A stretch of DNA of 64,000 nt from NCBI GenBank assembly GCA_016721195.1, contig JADKIO010000005.1, positions 990,001 through 1,054,000 of the forward strand, given 5' to 3'. The translations under genes and the position numbers were made by a program. The DNA comes from Candidatus Geothrix skivensis (GTDB lineage: Bacteria > Acidobacteriota > Holophagae > Holophagales > Holophagaceae). Shown here one piece after another: positions 24,556-32,332 of this stretch (its first letter is position 1; each line of letters starts with the position of its first letter). Below the pieces are notes generated by a model. The model was given only the letters and a program-made list of their open reading frames with translations. It made no database searches and was not told where the DNA came from.

Positions 24556-25176
24556 ATGAACAAGCGCCCCTTTGCCCCTGCCCTGGCCCTGCTGCTGATG
24601 GCCGGCTGCGCTTCCGAGGATCCCAGGCTGCCTGCCACCCTGTACGAAGATGCGCGAAAGGCCAACCTCGACGGCCGCAGCCTCGAGGCCCGGGCCATGA
24701 TGAAGCAGCTGACGGAGCGGTATCCCGACTCCGAGGCCGCCAGGCAAGCCAAGCGGGACCTCTACCTCATCGAGGCCTTCGTCAACCGGGACACCGCCGA
24801 CCGCCAGCGGCAGGTGCGGGCGGCCATGAAGCGCATCACCGATGCCCTGATCCGGTTCAGGACCAAGCGCGGCGAGTACCCGATGTCCCTGAACAACCTG
24901 GTGCCCGAGTACCTGGACCAGGTTCCCGAAGCCCCCTGGGGCCATCCTTTCCTCTACCGGCCCTACGTCAGCAAGCCCATCGAGGATGTCCAGGTCAAGC
25001 GCGGTCCCGCCAAGCAGCGGTTCAACACCAAGCTCGACGGCTACTATCTGGCCTGCCTGGGCACCGATCTCCAGCCGGGCGGGGAGGGCTTGGCCGGGGA
25101 TGTCCTCATCAAGGACGGCAACACCCTCAACGAAAGCGCCTTCCCGCCCATCCCGCAGCCGCAGCCCATTCGGTGA
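24556..25176 (+). CDS. Lipoprotein with GspG-like C-terminal region
   Basis: 206-aa lipoprotein: MNKRPFAPALALLLMAGC gives an SPII signal with lipobox MAGC. Residues about 28-75 look TPR-like (YEDARKANLDGRSLEARAMM). Residues about 90-190 resemble the globular part of a type II secretion pseudopilin (RITDALIRFRTKRGEYPMSLNNLV, then PWGHPFLYRP and GYYLACLGTD), without its N-terminal methylated helix. TATGGT ends 7 nt before the ATG with no Shine-Dalgarno, so translation may be leaderless. Function unknown. Confidence 0.75.
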   Translation: MNKRPFAPALALLLMAGCASEDPRLPATLYEDARKANLDGRSLEARAMMKQLTERYPDSEAARQAKRDLYLIEAFVNRDTADRQRQVRAAMKRITDALIRFRTKRGEYPMSLNNLVPEYLDQVPEAPWGHPFLYRPYVSKPIEDVQVKRGPAKQRFNTKLDGYYLACLGTDLQPGGEGLAGDVLIKDGNTLNESAFPPIPQPQPIR

Positions 25177-25220
25177 GGGCGAAGCCCAGACGGGTGGCGA
25201 GGGGCGCGGCAGGGCCGCGT

Positions 25221-25440
25221 TCCGAGCCGGGCACCCGTCGGGCTGAGCATCGCAATCAGGTTGGCCCCTACGACCCTGTCACCCGAGCCGGGCACCCGCC
25301 GGGCTGAGCATCACAACGAGATTGGCCGCCGCGAGCCTGTCCCCGAGCCGGGCACCCGCCGAACTGAGCATCACAACGAGGTTGGCCGCTGCGAGCCTGT
25401 CCCCGAGCCGGGCACCCGCCGGGCTGAGCATCGCGTTGGG
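25221..25440 (+). repeat. Minisatellite of 60/61-bp units
   Basis: About 3.6 copies; the block CCGAGCCGGGCACCCG starts at 25222, 25283, 25343 and 25403. Within each unit GCCGGGC is itself duplicated. Copies 2 and 3 are nearly identical, copies 1 and 4 more diverged. One strand stays open through the array in a 20-codon period, but it lacks a start signal. The gap 25177-25465 contains nothing else recognisable. It separates the lipoprotein from the tdh stop. Confidence 0.9.
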
Positions 25441-25465
25441 CCGGGGCAGCACCCCGCTTGATGAG

Positions 25466-26497
25466 CTACTTCACGCCCCAATCCAGGATCACCTTCCCGC
25501 TCTGTCCGCTCCGCATGGCGTCAAAGCCCTTCTGGAAGTCGTCGATGCCGAAGCGGTGGGTGATGACGGGGGTGATATCGAGGCCACTCTGGATCATGGC
25601 GGCCATCTTGTACCAGGTCTCGAACATCTCCCGGCCGTAGATCCCCTTGAGGATCAGCCCCTTGAAGATCACCTGGCTCCAGTCCACGGCGCAGTCGCTG
25701 GGCAGGATGCCCAGCAGGGCCACCCGGCCACCGTGGTGCATGGCCTCCAGCATGGATTCGAAGGCATTGCGGTTGCCGCTCATCTCCAGGCCCACGTCGA
25801 AGCCCTCGGTCATCCGCAGTTCCTGCATGACGTCGGGCAGGCTCTGCTTCATGGGGTTCACGGCCAGCGTGGCGCCCATCTTCCTGGCCAGGTCGAGCCG
25901 GTACTCGTTCACGTCCGTGATCACCACGTGCCGGGCGCCCACGTGCTTGGCGATGGCCACCGCCATGATGCCGATGGGGCCGGCACCGGTGATGAGGACG
26001 TCCTCCCCCACCATGTCGAAGCTGAGGGCCGTGTGGGTGGCATTGCCGTAGGGATCAAAAATGGCCGCCGCTTCATCTGAGACATTCTCGGGCACCTTGA
26101 AGACGTTGAAGGCCGGGAGGCTGAGGTACTCCGCAAAGGAACCGGCCCGGTTCACGCCGACCCCGAAGGTGTTGCGGCAGAGGTGGCGTTTGCCCGCACG
26201 GCAGTTCCGGCAGTGGCCGCAGGTGATGTGGCCCTCTCCGCTCACCCTGTCACCTGGCTTGTAACCCTCCACCTCGTCGCCCACCCGCTCGATGACGCCC
26301 ACATATTCATGACCCACCACCATGGGCACGGGGATGGTCTTCTGGGCCCACTCGTCCCAGTTGTAGATGTGGACATCCGTCCCGCAGATAGCGCTCTTGT
26401 GGACGCGGATCAGGACATCATTGGGTCCCACTTCGGGCATGGGCACGTCGCCCATCCAGATGCCTTCTTCGCGCTTCGTCTTCAGCAAGGCTTTCAT
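25466..26497 (-). CDS. tdh: L-threonine 3-dehydrogenase
   Basis: 343-aa zinc alcohol dehydrogenase family enzyme oxidising L-threonine to 2-amino-3-ketobutyrate with NAD+. The catalytic zinc site has ICGTDVHIYNWDEW and GHEYVG. The structural zinc site is CGHCRNCRAGKRHLC and the NAD-binding loop GAGPIGIMAVA. Length matches E. coli Tdh (341 aa). GGAGG sits 6 nt before the ATG. Its pathway partner kbl lies 4 kb away, separated by asnB and other genes. Confidence 0.95.
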   Translation of the reverse strand: MKALLKTKREEGIWMGDVPMPEVGPNDVLIRVHKSAICGTDVHIYNWDEWAQKTIPVPMVVGHEYVGVIERVGDEVEGYKPGDRVSGEGHITCGHCRNCRAGKRHLCRNTFGVGVNRAGSFAEYLSLPAFNVFKVPENVSDEAAAIFDPYGNATHTALSFDMVGEDVLITGAGPIGIMAVAIAKHVGARHVVITDVNEYRLDLARKMGATLAVNPMKQSLPDVMQELRMTEGFDVGLEMSGNRNAFESMLEAMHHGGRVALLGILPSDCAVDWSQVIFKGLILKGIYGREMFETWYKMAAMIQSGLDITPVITHRFGIDDFQKGFDAMRSGQSGKVILDWGVK

Positions 26498-26563
26498 GGG
26501 TGCCTCCAAGCCCCACCATTTCACCACCCAACGGAATAGGGGACCATGTTGGCCGATGTGGGT

Positions 26564-26593
26564 TTGACGATCTGTGAAGGGGATAGGTATGAT
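26564..26593 (+). promoter_or_regulatory. Promoter of the asnB leader
   Basis: TTGACG (26564-26569), an 18-nt spacer and TATGAT (26588-26593). Transcription would start near 26600, giving a leader of about 170 nt before asnB. Confidence 0.7.
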
Positions 26594-26607
26594 TGGACAG
26601 GAACGAT

Positions 26608-26694
26608 ATGACCCTCCCCTCCCTGCGGCCCAACCGCAATCCCAATCGCTTCCCCCGCGCGGATCGCGCGTGGGCCGGTGAGGGTCTCTCCTAG
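26608..26694 (+). CDS. Asn-rich leader peptide of asnB
   Basis: 28-codon ORF (ATG to TAG) just downstream of the asnB promoter, with AGGA 5 nt before the ATG. It contains RPNRNPNR: three Asn codons (AAC 26632, AAT 26638, AAT 26644) within five codons, in a GC-rich genome where Asn is otherwise scarce. The ORF runs through the first hairpin and ends 21 nt before the terminator stem. This is the design of an attenuation leader that monitors charged tRNA-Asn. It is too short to be an independent protein. Confidence 0.7.
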   Translation: MTLPSLRPNRNPNRFPRADRAWAGEGLS

Positions 26695-26746
26695 ACATCC
26701 TGACACCCCGGACCACCCCGATTCGCGCAAGCGGATCGGGGTTTTT
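26652..26746 (+). promoter_or_regulatory. Transcription attenuator: alternative hairpins before asnB
   Basis: Hairpin 1 pairs 26652-26661 with 26665-26674 (CGCGCG/CGCGCG plus CCC/GGG, one mismatch). The terminator pairs 26716-26726 with 26731-26741 (11 bp, one G-U) and is followed by TTTTT (26742-26746). The antiterminator option pairs 26657-26666 (GCGCGGATCG) with 26719-26728 (CGATTCGCGC), 10 bp with one G-U. It is mutually exclusive with both other stems. A ribosome stalled on the Asn codons would cover the 5' arm of hairpin 1 and favour the antiterminator (inference). Confidence 0.75.
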
Positions 26747-26769
26747 CCTTTCCCCAATTCGGAGCAACC

Positions 26770-28470
26770 ATGTGCGGCGTCCTGACCATCCTCAACCTCG
26801 ACCCGGCGCGATCCAACTCGGGCGAACTCCGGCGCCAGGCCCTGGCCATGGCCAGGAAAATCCGCCACCGGGGGCCCGACTGGAGCGGCATCTACGCCGA
26901 CGACCGGGCCATCCTGGTCCACGAGCGCCTCTCCATCGTGGACGTGGAGCACGGCGCCCAGCCGCTCATCGACACCCTCCAGGGCACGGTTTTGGCGGTG
27001 AACGGCGAGATCTACAACCACCAGGAGCTGCGCCAGGGCCTGGGGGAGGCCCACGACTTCCAGACCCTGTCGGACTGCGAGGTGATCCTCTACCTCTACG
27101 ACGAGCTTTCCCCCCGGGACTTCCTCAACCGCATGAACGGCATCTTCGGTTTCGTGCTCTACGACCCCAAGCGTGAGACCTACCTCATCGCCCGGGACCC
27201 CATCGGCGTCATCCCCCTCTATGTGGGCTGGGATCGCCAGGAGCACCTCTACGTCGCTTCGGAGATGAAGTCCCTGGTGGGCCACTGCGAGCGCATCCGC
27301 GAGGTTCCCCCGGGGCACTTCTACCTGGGCCACGAACCGGACAAGGGGTTCCAGCGCTACTACGAGCCCGACTGGGCCGTGCCGGGCCACGTCCCCTCCG
27401 CGCCCTACGACCCCGTGGCCCTGCGGGCGGCCCTGGAGGCGGCCGTGAAGCGCCAACTCATGTGCGACGTGCCCTATGGCGTGCTGATCTCTGGCGGGGT
27501 GGACTCGTCCCTGATCTCCGCCATTGCGGCCAAGTACCGCGAGGGCCGGGTGGAAGAAGGGGGCGCCGCCCCCGCCTGGTGGCCCCAGATCCACTCCTTC
27601 GCCGTGGGCCTGGTGGGCGCGCCGGATCTGGCCCCGGCCCGGAAGGTGGCCGATCACATCGGGGCCATCCACCACGAGATCCACTTCACCGTGCAGGAAG
27701 GCTTGGATGCCCTTTCCGACGTGATCTACCACGTCGAGACCTTCGACGTGACCACCATCCGGGCCTCGACGCCCATGTATCTCCTGATGCGGAAGATCCA
27801 CGCCATGGGCATCAAGATGGTGCTGTCGGGCGAAGGGGCCGACGAGATCTTTGGCGGCTACCTCTACTTCCACAAGGCGCCGGATGGCCCTGAGCTGCAC
27901 TTCGAGACCGTGCGCAAGCTCCAGAAGCTCCACCTCTACGACTGCGCCCGGGCCAACAAGTCCAGCGCCGCCTGGGGCGTCGAGGCCCGGGTCCCCTTCC
28001 TGGACCGGGAGTTCCTCGATGTGGCCATGCGGATGGATCCGACCGTGAAGCTGCCCCGGAACGCGGCCCGCCCCCGCCCCATCGAGAAGTACCCCCTGCG
28101 CCACGCCTTCGATGGCTTCATCCCCGACGAGGTGCTCTGGCGCCAGAAGGAGCAGTTCTCCGATGGCGTGGGCTACGCCTGGATCAATGCCCTCAAGGCC
28201 ACCGCCGAGCGGGAGATCAGCGACAGCATGATGGCCGGCGCCGCCGAGCGCTTCCCGGTGAAGACGCCGGAAACCAAGGAGGCCTACTTCTACCGGCAGA
28301 TCTTCGAGCACCACTTCCCCAGCGCCACCGCCGTGAACTGCGTGCCCTTCGAGCGCAGCGTGGCCTGCAGCACCGAGACTGCCCTGCGCTGGGACGCCTC
28401 CTTCGCCAAGATGGCCGACCCCTCGGGGCGGGCGGTCATGGACATCCACGACCAGGGCTACAAGGCCTGA
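26770..28470 (+). CDS. asnB: Asparagine synthase, glutamine-hydrolysing
   Basis: 566-aa enzyme making asparagine from aspartate, glutamine and ATP. The N-terminal glutaminase starts MCGVLTI with Cys2 as nucleophile; RHRGPD, RLSIVD and VNGEIYNH follow. The synthetase domain has the ATP loop SGGVDSSLIS and the later LSGEGADEIFGGY. GGAG lies 5 nt before the ATG. An intrinsic terminator sits 24 nt upstream behind an Asn-codon leader ORF, so expression is probably set by attenuation according to asparagine supply. Confidence 0.96.
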   Translation: MCGVLTILNLDPARSNSGELRRQALAMARKIRHRGPDWSGIYADDRAILVHERLSIVDVEHGAQPLIDTLQGTVLAVNGEIYNHQELRQGLGEAHDFQTLSDCEVILYLYDELSPRDFLNRMNGIFGFVLYDPKRETYLIARDPIGVIPLYVGWDRQEHLYVASEMKSLVGHCERIREVPPGHFYLGHEPDKGFQRYYEPDWAVPGHVPSAPYDPVALRAALEAAVKRQLMCDVPYGVLISGGVDSSLISAIAAKYREGRVEEGGAAPAWWPQIHSFAVGLVGAPDLAPARKVADHIGAIHHEIHFTVQEGLDALSDVIYHVETFDVTTIRASTPMYLLMRKIHAMGIKMVLSGEGADEIFGGYLYFHKAPDGPELHFETVRKLQKLHLYDCARANKSSAAWGVEARVPFLDREFLDVAMRMDPTVKLPRNAARPRPIEKYPLRHAFDGFIPDEVLWRQKEQFSDGVGYAWINALKATAEREISDSMMAGAAERFPVKTPETKEAYFYRQIFEHHFPSATAVNCVPFERSVACSTETALRWDASFAKMADPSGRAVMDIHDQGYKA

Positions 28471-28492
28471 GCCGCGCTATCATGCCCGGACC

Positions 28493-29167
28493 ATGTCTGC
28501 ATCCATGACGCCACCCCAGGAAGCGCGGCACTTTCGCCGCGTGCCCATCGGCTACCAGGTGAAGCTGGTGGCCGAGGACCGCATCATCGCCTACCCCCAC
28601 GCCATCAACCTCAGCATGGGGGGCATCCTGCTCAGCGGGCCGGCCCGGCTGCCCGTGGGCAGCCACTGCGGCGTGGCCATCCTCTTTGCCAGCGCCGACG
28701 CCGGCCGAAGGGTCGTGGCCCGGGGGACCGTGGTGCGGACCGATGGGCAGGGCATGGCCATCGCCTTTTCCAGGGCCCTGGACCCGGTCAGCGAGGACGC
28801 CCTGCGCCGGCTCATCCACTCCCTGGAGCCCGGGGCAGAACAGGAGCTGCAGACCGGGCCGGGCCACCAGGAGGAAGCCGCCAACCCAGGCCCGGGAACG
28901 GCCCAGGAAGCCTCACCCTCTGGGAGAGCCCCCGAAGCCTCCCTGGCCCAGTTGATGGACCGCATCAAGCCCGGCTCGGCCCGGCATGTGACCACCACGG
29001 CGGAGTGGGAGCCGCCCGCCTTTGGAGACTACGAGGCGATCCGGGAATGGCTCAAGGAATCCGTCATGAGCGCGACCGTGTACGAGCGCTACCCCGACGG
29101 CCGTTGGACCATTCAGATGCTGCTGAAGGAGCAGAACCCCGGGACCTACCGGTACATCGTGCTGTGA
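28493..29167 (+). CDS. PilZ-domain protein
   Basis: 224-aa protein. The N-terminal PilZ domain (residues about 10-110) has the c-di-GMP-binding pattern RHFRRVP (RxxxR) and NLSMGG ([D/N]xSxxG). A proline/glutamate-rich linker follows, and then an unrecognised C-terminal piece (DYEAIREWLKES, then YPDGRWTIQMLLKEQNPGTY). Likely a c-di-GMP effector; its target may be the pilus or polysaccharide machinery encoded in this window, but that is inference. TATCAT lies 9 nt before the ATG, suggesting its own nearly leaderless promoter 22 nt after asnB. Confidence 0.85.
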   Translation: MSASMTPPQEARHFRRVPIGYQVKLVAEDRIIAYPHAINLSMGGILLSGPARLPVGSHCGVAILFASADAGRRVVARGTVVRTDGQGMAIAFSRALDPVSEDALRRLIHSLEPGAEQELQTGPGHQEEAANPGPGTAQEASPSGRAPEASLAQLMDRIKPGSARHVTTTAEWEPPAFGDYEAIREWLKESVMSATVYERYPDGRWTIQMLLKEQNPGTYRYIVL

Positions 29168-29817
29168 ACCCTGACCCCATGCGCCGCGAACCTGGAACCA
29201 CACTCCTCCGCATGCTGGCCCTGGCGGGGCTGGCGGCGTCGGCGGCCCTGATTGCCAATGCCCTGGCCCCTCCGGCCCGGCGACTGGCCTGGTTGGGCGC
29301 GGTGCTGCCACCCCCGACCGCCCTGGTGCCTTCCCTCCTGCCCAACCCGCCCGCACCACCAGCGCCGGCCCCTGAGCCCGAAAAACCCAAGGCCCTGCCC
29401 AGTCCTCCTCCGGGACTCCGCACCCCGGCCTCGCCGCCGGTCATGCCACCCGCGCCAACCGCTTCCGGTCCCATCCGCGAGGTGAACGGCGCCGAAGCCT
29501 GGAAGGCCTTCCAGTCCGGCGTGCCCTTTCTCGATGCACGCCGCAGTGCGGAATACGCCGAAGGGCACGTGGCCGGGGCCTTCTGCACCCCCGTGTGGGA
29601 ATCGGATCTGGAGGACCGGCTCATCGGCTTCAAGGCCACCCGTCGGCCAGGTCCGGATGATCCCATCGTCATCTACTGCAGCGGCGGCGACTGCAAGGAC
29701 TCCCACCTCCTGGCGGACCGGCTGCTGAAGGAGGGCTACTTCCACCTGCTCATCTATCGCGATGGCTTCCCCGACTGGGTGGCCCGCAAGCACCCGATCG
29801 AAAAGGGCCAGCCATGA
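29164..29817 (+). CDS. Membrane-anchored rhodanese
   Basis: 217-aa protein with an N-terminal hydrophobic helix (MLALAGLAASAALIANALA), a long Pro/Ala-rich linker (residues about 45-105) and a C-terminal rhodanese domain. The domain has FLDARRSAEYAEGHVAGA and the active-site loop YCSGGDCKDS with the catalytic Cys. It probably acts in the periplasm. The GTG that overlaps the PilZ stop (GTGA) is taken as start; ATG 29179 is an alternative. It is followed by a MauE-like gene with an ATGA overlap, a pairing suggesting thiol/sulfur handling in the envelope. Confidence 0.82.
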   Translation: MNPDPMRREPGTTLLRMLALAGLAASAALIANALAPPARRLAWLGAVLPPPTALVPSLLPNPPAPPAPAPEPEKPKALPSPPPGLRTPASPPVMPPAPTASGPIREVNGAEAWKAFQSGVPFLDARRSAEYAEGHVAGAFCTPVWESDLEDRLIGFKATRRPGPDDPIVIYCSGGDCKDSHLLADRLLKEGYFHLLIYRDGFPDWVARKHPIEKGQP

Positions 29818-30308
29818 GGCCCCGATTTCAGCACTGGCTGCTGCATCCGAAGGTCACCCTGGCCGCGCGGCTCATCCTGGGCCTGGTCTTCATCGCCGCC
29901 GCCCTGCCCAAGATGGCCGACCCGCCGGCCTTCGCCAAGGCCATCTGGGCCTATGAGCTGTTCCCGGCCTGGAGCCTGCATCCCCTGGCCCTCGGGCTGC
30001 CCTGGCTGGAGCTGATCTGTGGCCTGGCACTGTGCCTGGGCTTCTGGCTCAGGGCCGCCGCCCTGTGGATCGGGGCCCTGCTGATTTCTTTCTGTCTCGC
30101 CCTGGCCATCAACCTCGCCCGCCACCATCCCGTGGACTGCGGCTGCTTCGGCGCTTCAGCCCCGAAGACCAAGGCCGAACAGCTCACCGACATGCGCTGG
30201 CTCATCCTGCGGGATGTGGGACTGCTGCTGCTGGTCGTGCAGGTGCTGCTGGCCTCAACTTCCAGAGGGATTCCAAGGGTTGACCAGACCCCTGAGAGCA
30301 GGAAGTAA
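29814..30308 (+). CDS. MauE/DoxX-like membrane protein
   Basis: 164-aa inner-membrane protein with four hydrophobic segments (TLAARLILGLVFIAAAL, PLALGLPWLELICGLALCLG, LWIGALLISFCLALAINLA, ILRDVGLLLLVVQVLL). After the third segment comes VDCGCFGAS, the CxCFG motif typical of MauE-type proteins linked to disulfide chemistry. Overlaps the rhodanese stop by ATGA. MauE supports methylamine dehydrogenase maturation elsewhere, but no mau genes occur here. Confidence 0.82.
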   Translation: MRPRFQHWLLHPKVTLAARLILGLVFIAAALPKMADPPAFAKAIWAYELFPAWSLHPLALGLPWLELICGLALCLGFWLRAAALWIGALLISFCLALAINLARHHPVDCGCFGASAPKTKAEQLTDMRWLILRDVGLLLLVVQVLLASTSRGIPRVDQTPESRK

Positions 30309-30311
30309 AAA

Positions 30312-30374
30312 CCGCAGATGGCGCAGATTGGCGCAGATGAAAAGCGCAGGACCGAGCATCTGCGTCATCTGCGG
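30312..30374. repeat. Periodic inverted-repeat module B (CGCAGATG family)
   Basis: Left arm CCGCAGATG, GCGCAGATTG, GCGCAGATG at a 10-nt period; right arm CATCTGCG and CATCTGCGG. The arms are complementary. It lies between the ends of the convergent MauE-like and kbl genes. Confidence 0.85.
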
Positions 30375-30402
30375 CTAATTGCTTTCCTTCTTTGGAAACC
30401 CG

Positions 30403-31596
30403 CTACTGAATCACGCCCAGTTCGCGTCCCACCTTGGTGAAGGCTTGAATCGCGTGGTCCAGGTCGGCCCGGGTGTGGGCGGCGCTCATCTGCGTGCGGA
30501 TGCGGGCCAGCCCCTTGGGCACCACGGGGAAGAAGAAGCCGATGACGTAGACGCCTTCGTCCAGCAACCGCTTGGCGAATTCCTGGGCCAGGGGCGCCTC
30601 GTAGAGCATCACGGGCACGATGGGGTGCTCCCCCGGCAGCAGCTTGAACCCGGCCTGCTCCATGCCCGCGCGGAAATAGCGGGCGTTCTCATGCACCTGC
30701 TTGATGAGGCCTTGGCTGTTCTTGAGCAGGTCCAGCACCTTCAGGGTGGCGGCCACGATGCTGGGGGCCACGGAGTTGGAGAAGAGGTAGGGCCGGGCCT
30801 TCTGGCGCAGCCAGTCGATGGCCACCTGCTTGCCCGCGATGTAGCCGCCGGAGGCGCCCCCCAGGGCCTTGCCGAAGGTGCCGGTCATGAAGTCCACCCG
30901 GCCCATCACCCCGCAGTGCTCGTGGGTGCCCCGGCCGTTCGCTCCCATGAAGCCCACGGCGTGGCTGTCGTCCACCATGACCATGGCGCCGTACTTTTCC
31001 GCCAGGTCACAGACCTCGCCGAGCTTGGCGATGTAGCCGTCCATGCTGAAGACACCGTCGGTCACCACCAGCTTGAAGCGGGCGCCGGCCTCGTCGGCGG
31101 CCTTGAGCTGGGTCTCCAGGTCCCCCATGTCGGAGTTGGCGTAGCGGAAGCGCTTGGCCTTGCAGAGGCGGATGCCATCGATGATGGAGGCGTGGTTCAA
31201 GGCATCGCTGATGATGGCGTCCTCCTCACCCAGGAGGCCCTCGAAGATGGCACCGTTGGCGTCGAAGCAGGAGGAGTAGAGCTGGGTATCCTCGAAGCCC
31301 AGGAAGGCCGCCAGCTTCGATTCAAGCTCCCGGTGGATGTCCTGGGTGCCGCAGATGAAGCGCACGGAGGCCATGCCGAAGCCGTGGCCGTCCATGACGG
31401 CCTTCGCGGCGGCGATCACCTCCGGATGGTTCGCCAGGCCCAGGTAGTTGTTGGCGCAGAGGCAGACCACGTCCCGGCCGTTGGCCTGGAGCTGGGGCTG
31501 CTGGGGCGAGGTGATGATCCGCTCGGTCTTGAAGAGACCGGCCTCTTTTAGCCCTTCCAGTTCGCGGGTGAGGTGGGCCAGGTAGCCAGGGTTCAC
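30403..31596 (-). CDS. kbl: Glycine C-acetyltransferase (2-amino-3-ketobutyrate CoA ligase)
   Basis: 397-aa PLP enzyme of the alpha-oxoamine synthase family. It cleaves 2-amino-3-ketobutyrate with CoA to glycine and acetyl-CoA, completing threonine degradation after Tdh. Visible motifs: CANNYLGLANHP, SVRFICGTQDIHREL, DDSHAVGFMG, and the PLP-lysine region in TGTFGKALGGASGG. The GTG start is chosen because GAGGAG lies 7 nt upstream and the length then equals E. coli Kbl (398 aa). An upstream in-frame ATG (31623) lacks such a site. Confidence 0.95.
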   Translation of the reverse strand: MNPGYLAHLTRELEGLKEAGLFKTERIITSPQQPQLQANGRDVVCLCANNYLGLANHPEVIAAAKAVMDGHGFGMASVRFICGTQDIHRELESKLAAFLGFEDTQLYSSCFDANGAIFEGLLGEEDAIISDALNHASIIDGIRLCKAKRFRYANSDMGDLETQLKAADEAGARFKLVVTDGVFSMDGYIAKLGEVCDLAEKYGAMVMVDDSHAVGFMGANGRGTHEHCGVMGRVDFMTGTFGKALGGASGGYIAGKQVAIDWLRQKARPYLFSNSVAPSIVAATLKVLDLLKNSQGLIKQVHENARYFRAGMEQAGFKLLPGEHPIVPVMLYEAPLAQEFAKRLLDEGVYVIGFFFPVVPKGLARIRTQMSAAHTRADLDHAIQAFTKVGRELGVIQ

Positions 31597-31694
31597 GGGA
31601 ATCTCCTCGTCAGCGGGGCCCATAGGATACTCCGGGGTTGCCGGTGGGCCCGCCGCTTGTGTCACCATCTTTGCGAACCGCAAAGGATCCGCCC

Positions 31695-32240
31695 ATGCGC
31701 CCTGTCCTCCTGCTCCCCTTCCTCCTCACCAGCCTGGCCTGCAGCTCCAAGCTGGACCGCGCCAAGGCCGAGGGCCTCATCCGGAAGCAGTACCCGGTCG
31801 TGGTGCCCGTCACCGTTCCCGAGCGGGCCGCCGCCGAGAAGGGCAGCCCGGCCGCGCTGCGCCTGGTTGCCCTGAAGGAGAACCTGGACAAGAGCGGCTG
31901 GTTCGAAAGCACCGTCAGGAACGAGGGCGCCCAGGAGACCTACACCTTCCGCCTCAAGGCGGAGGCGCCCAAGTCCATCAAGGCCGCCCCCAAGGGCTTT
32001 GCCCTGCCGGCGGCAGAGGCGGTCTTCGTGCGGGCAAGTCGCCTGGAGACCACCCGGGAGGGGGCCCGGGTGACCTACGAGATCCGGTTGGACAAGCCCA
32101 CGGCCCAGTTCCCCCTCTTCGCGGCCCTGCACCCGGACGCCAAGGTGGGCCAGATCAAGGCCCGCCACGCCACCTTCGAGCGCCGCCGTGGCTCCTGGGA
32201 GCTGACCGGCACCGACGAGGTCTTCCGCAAGGCCGAATAG
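31695..32240 (+). CDS. Putative lipoprotein, function unknown
   Basis: 181-aa protein: MRPVLLLPFLLTSLAC gives a lipoprotein signal with lipobox SLAC. The rest is beta-rich and charged (YTFRLKAEAPKSIKAAPKGF, ARVTYEIRLDKPTAQFPLFAAL, RHATFERRRGSWELTGTDEVF). The KARHATFERRRGSW end resembles small DUF-type envelope proteins but no family is recognised. It stands alone between kbl and an OPA-family transporter. Confidence 0.7.
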   Translation: MRPVLLLPFLLTSLACSSKLDRAKAEGLIRKQYPVVVPVTVPERAAAEKGSPAALRLVALKENLDKSGWFESTVRNEGAQETYTFRLKAEAPKSIKAAPKGFALPAAEAVFVRASRLETTREGARVTYEIRLDKPTAQFPLFAALHPDAKVGQIKARHATFERRRGSWELTGTDEVFRKAE

Positions 32241-32332
32241 CCATCACATAAGCATGGTGGCGCCGCACACTTGACCGGGGTTACACCAACTTTCCCGAGT
32301 CTGCCTGTACCCTTGCATCCATCGAGGTCTCC

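Noticed and set aside
25261..25461. Open frame through the 60-bp repeats
   Set aside because: In-frame only because 60 is a multiple of three; no ribosome binding site and no recognisable protein.
26521..28449. 642-codon frame antisense to asnB
   Set aside because: Composition is typical of antisense GC-rich reading; asnB on the other strand is complete.
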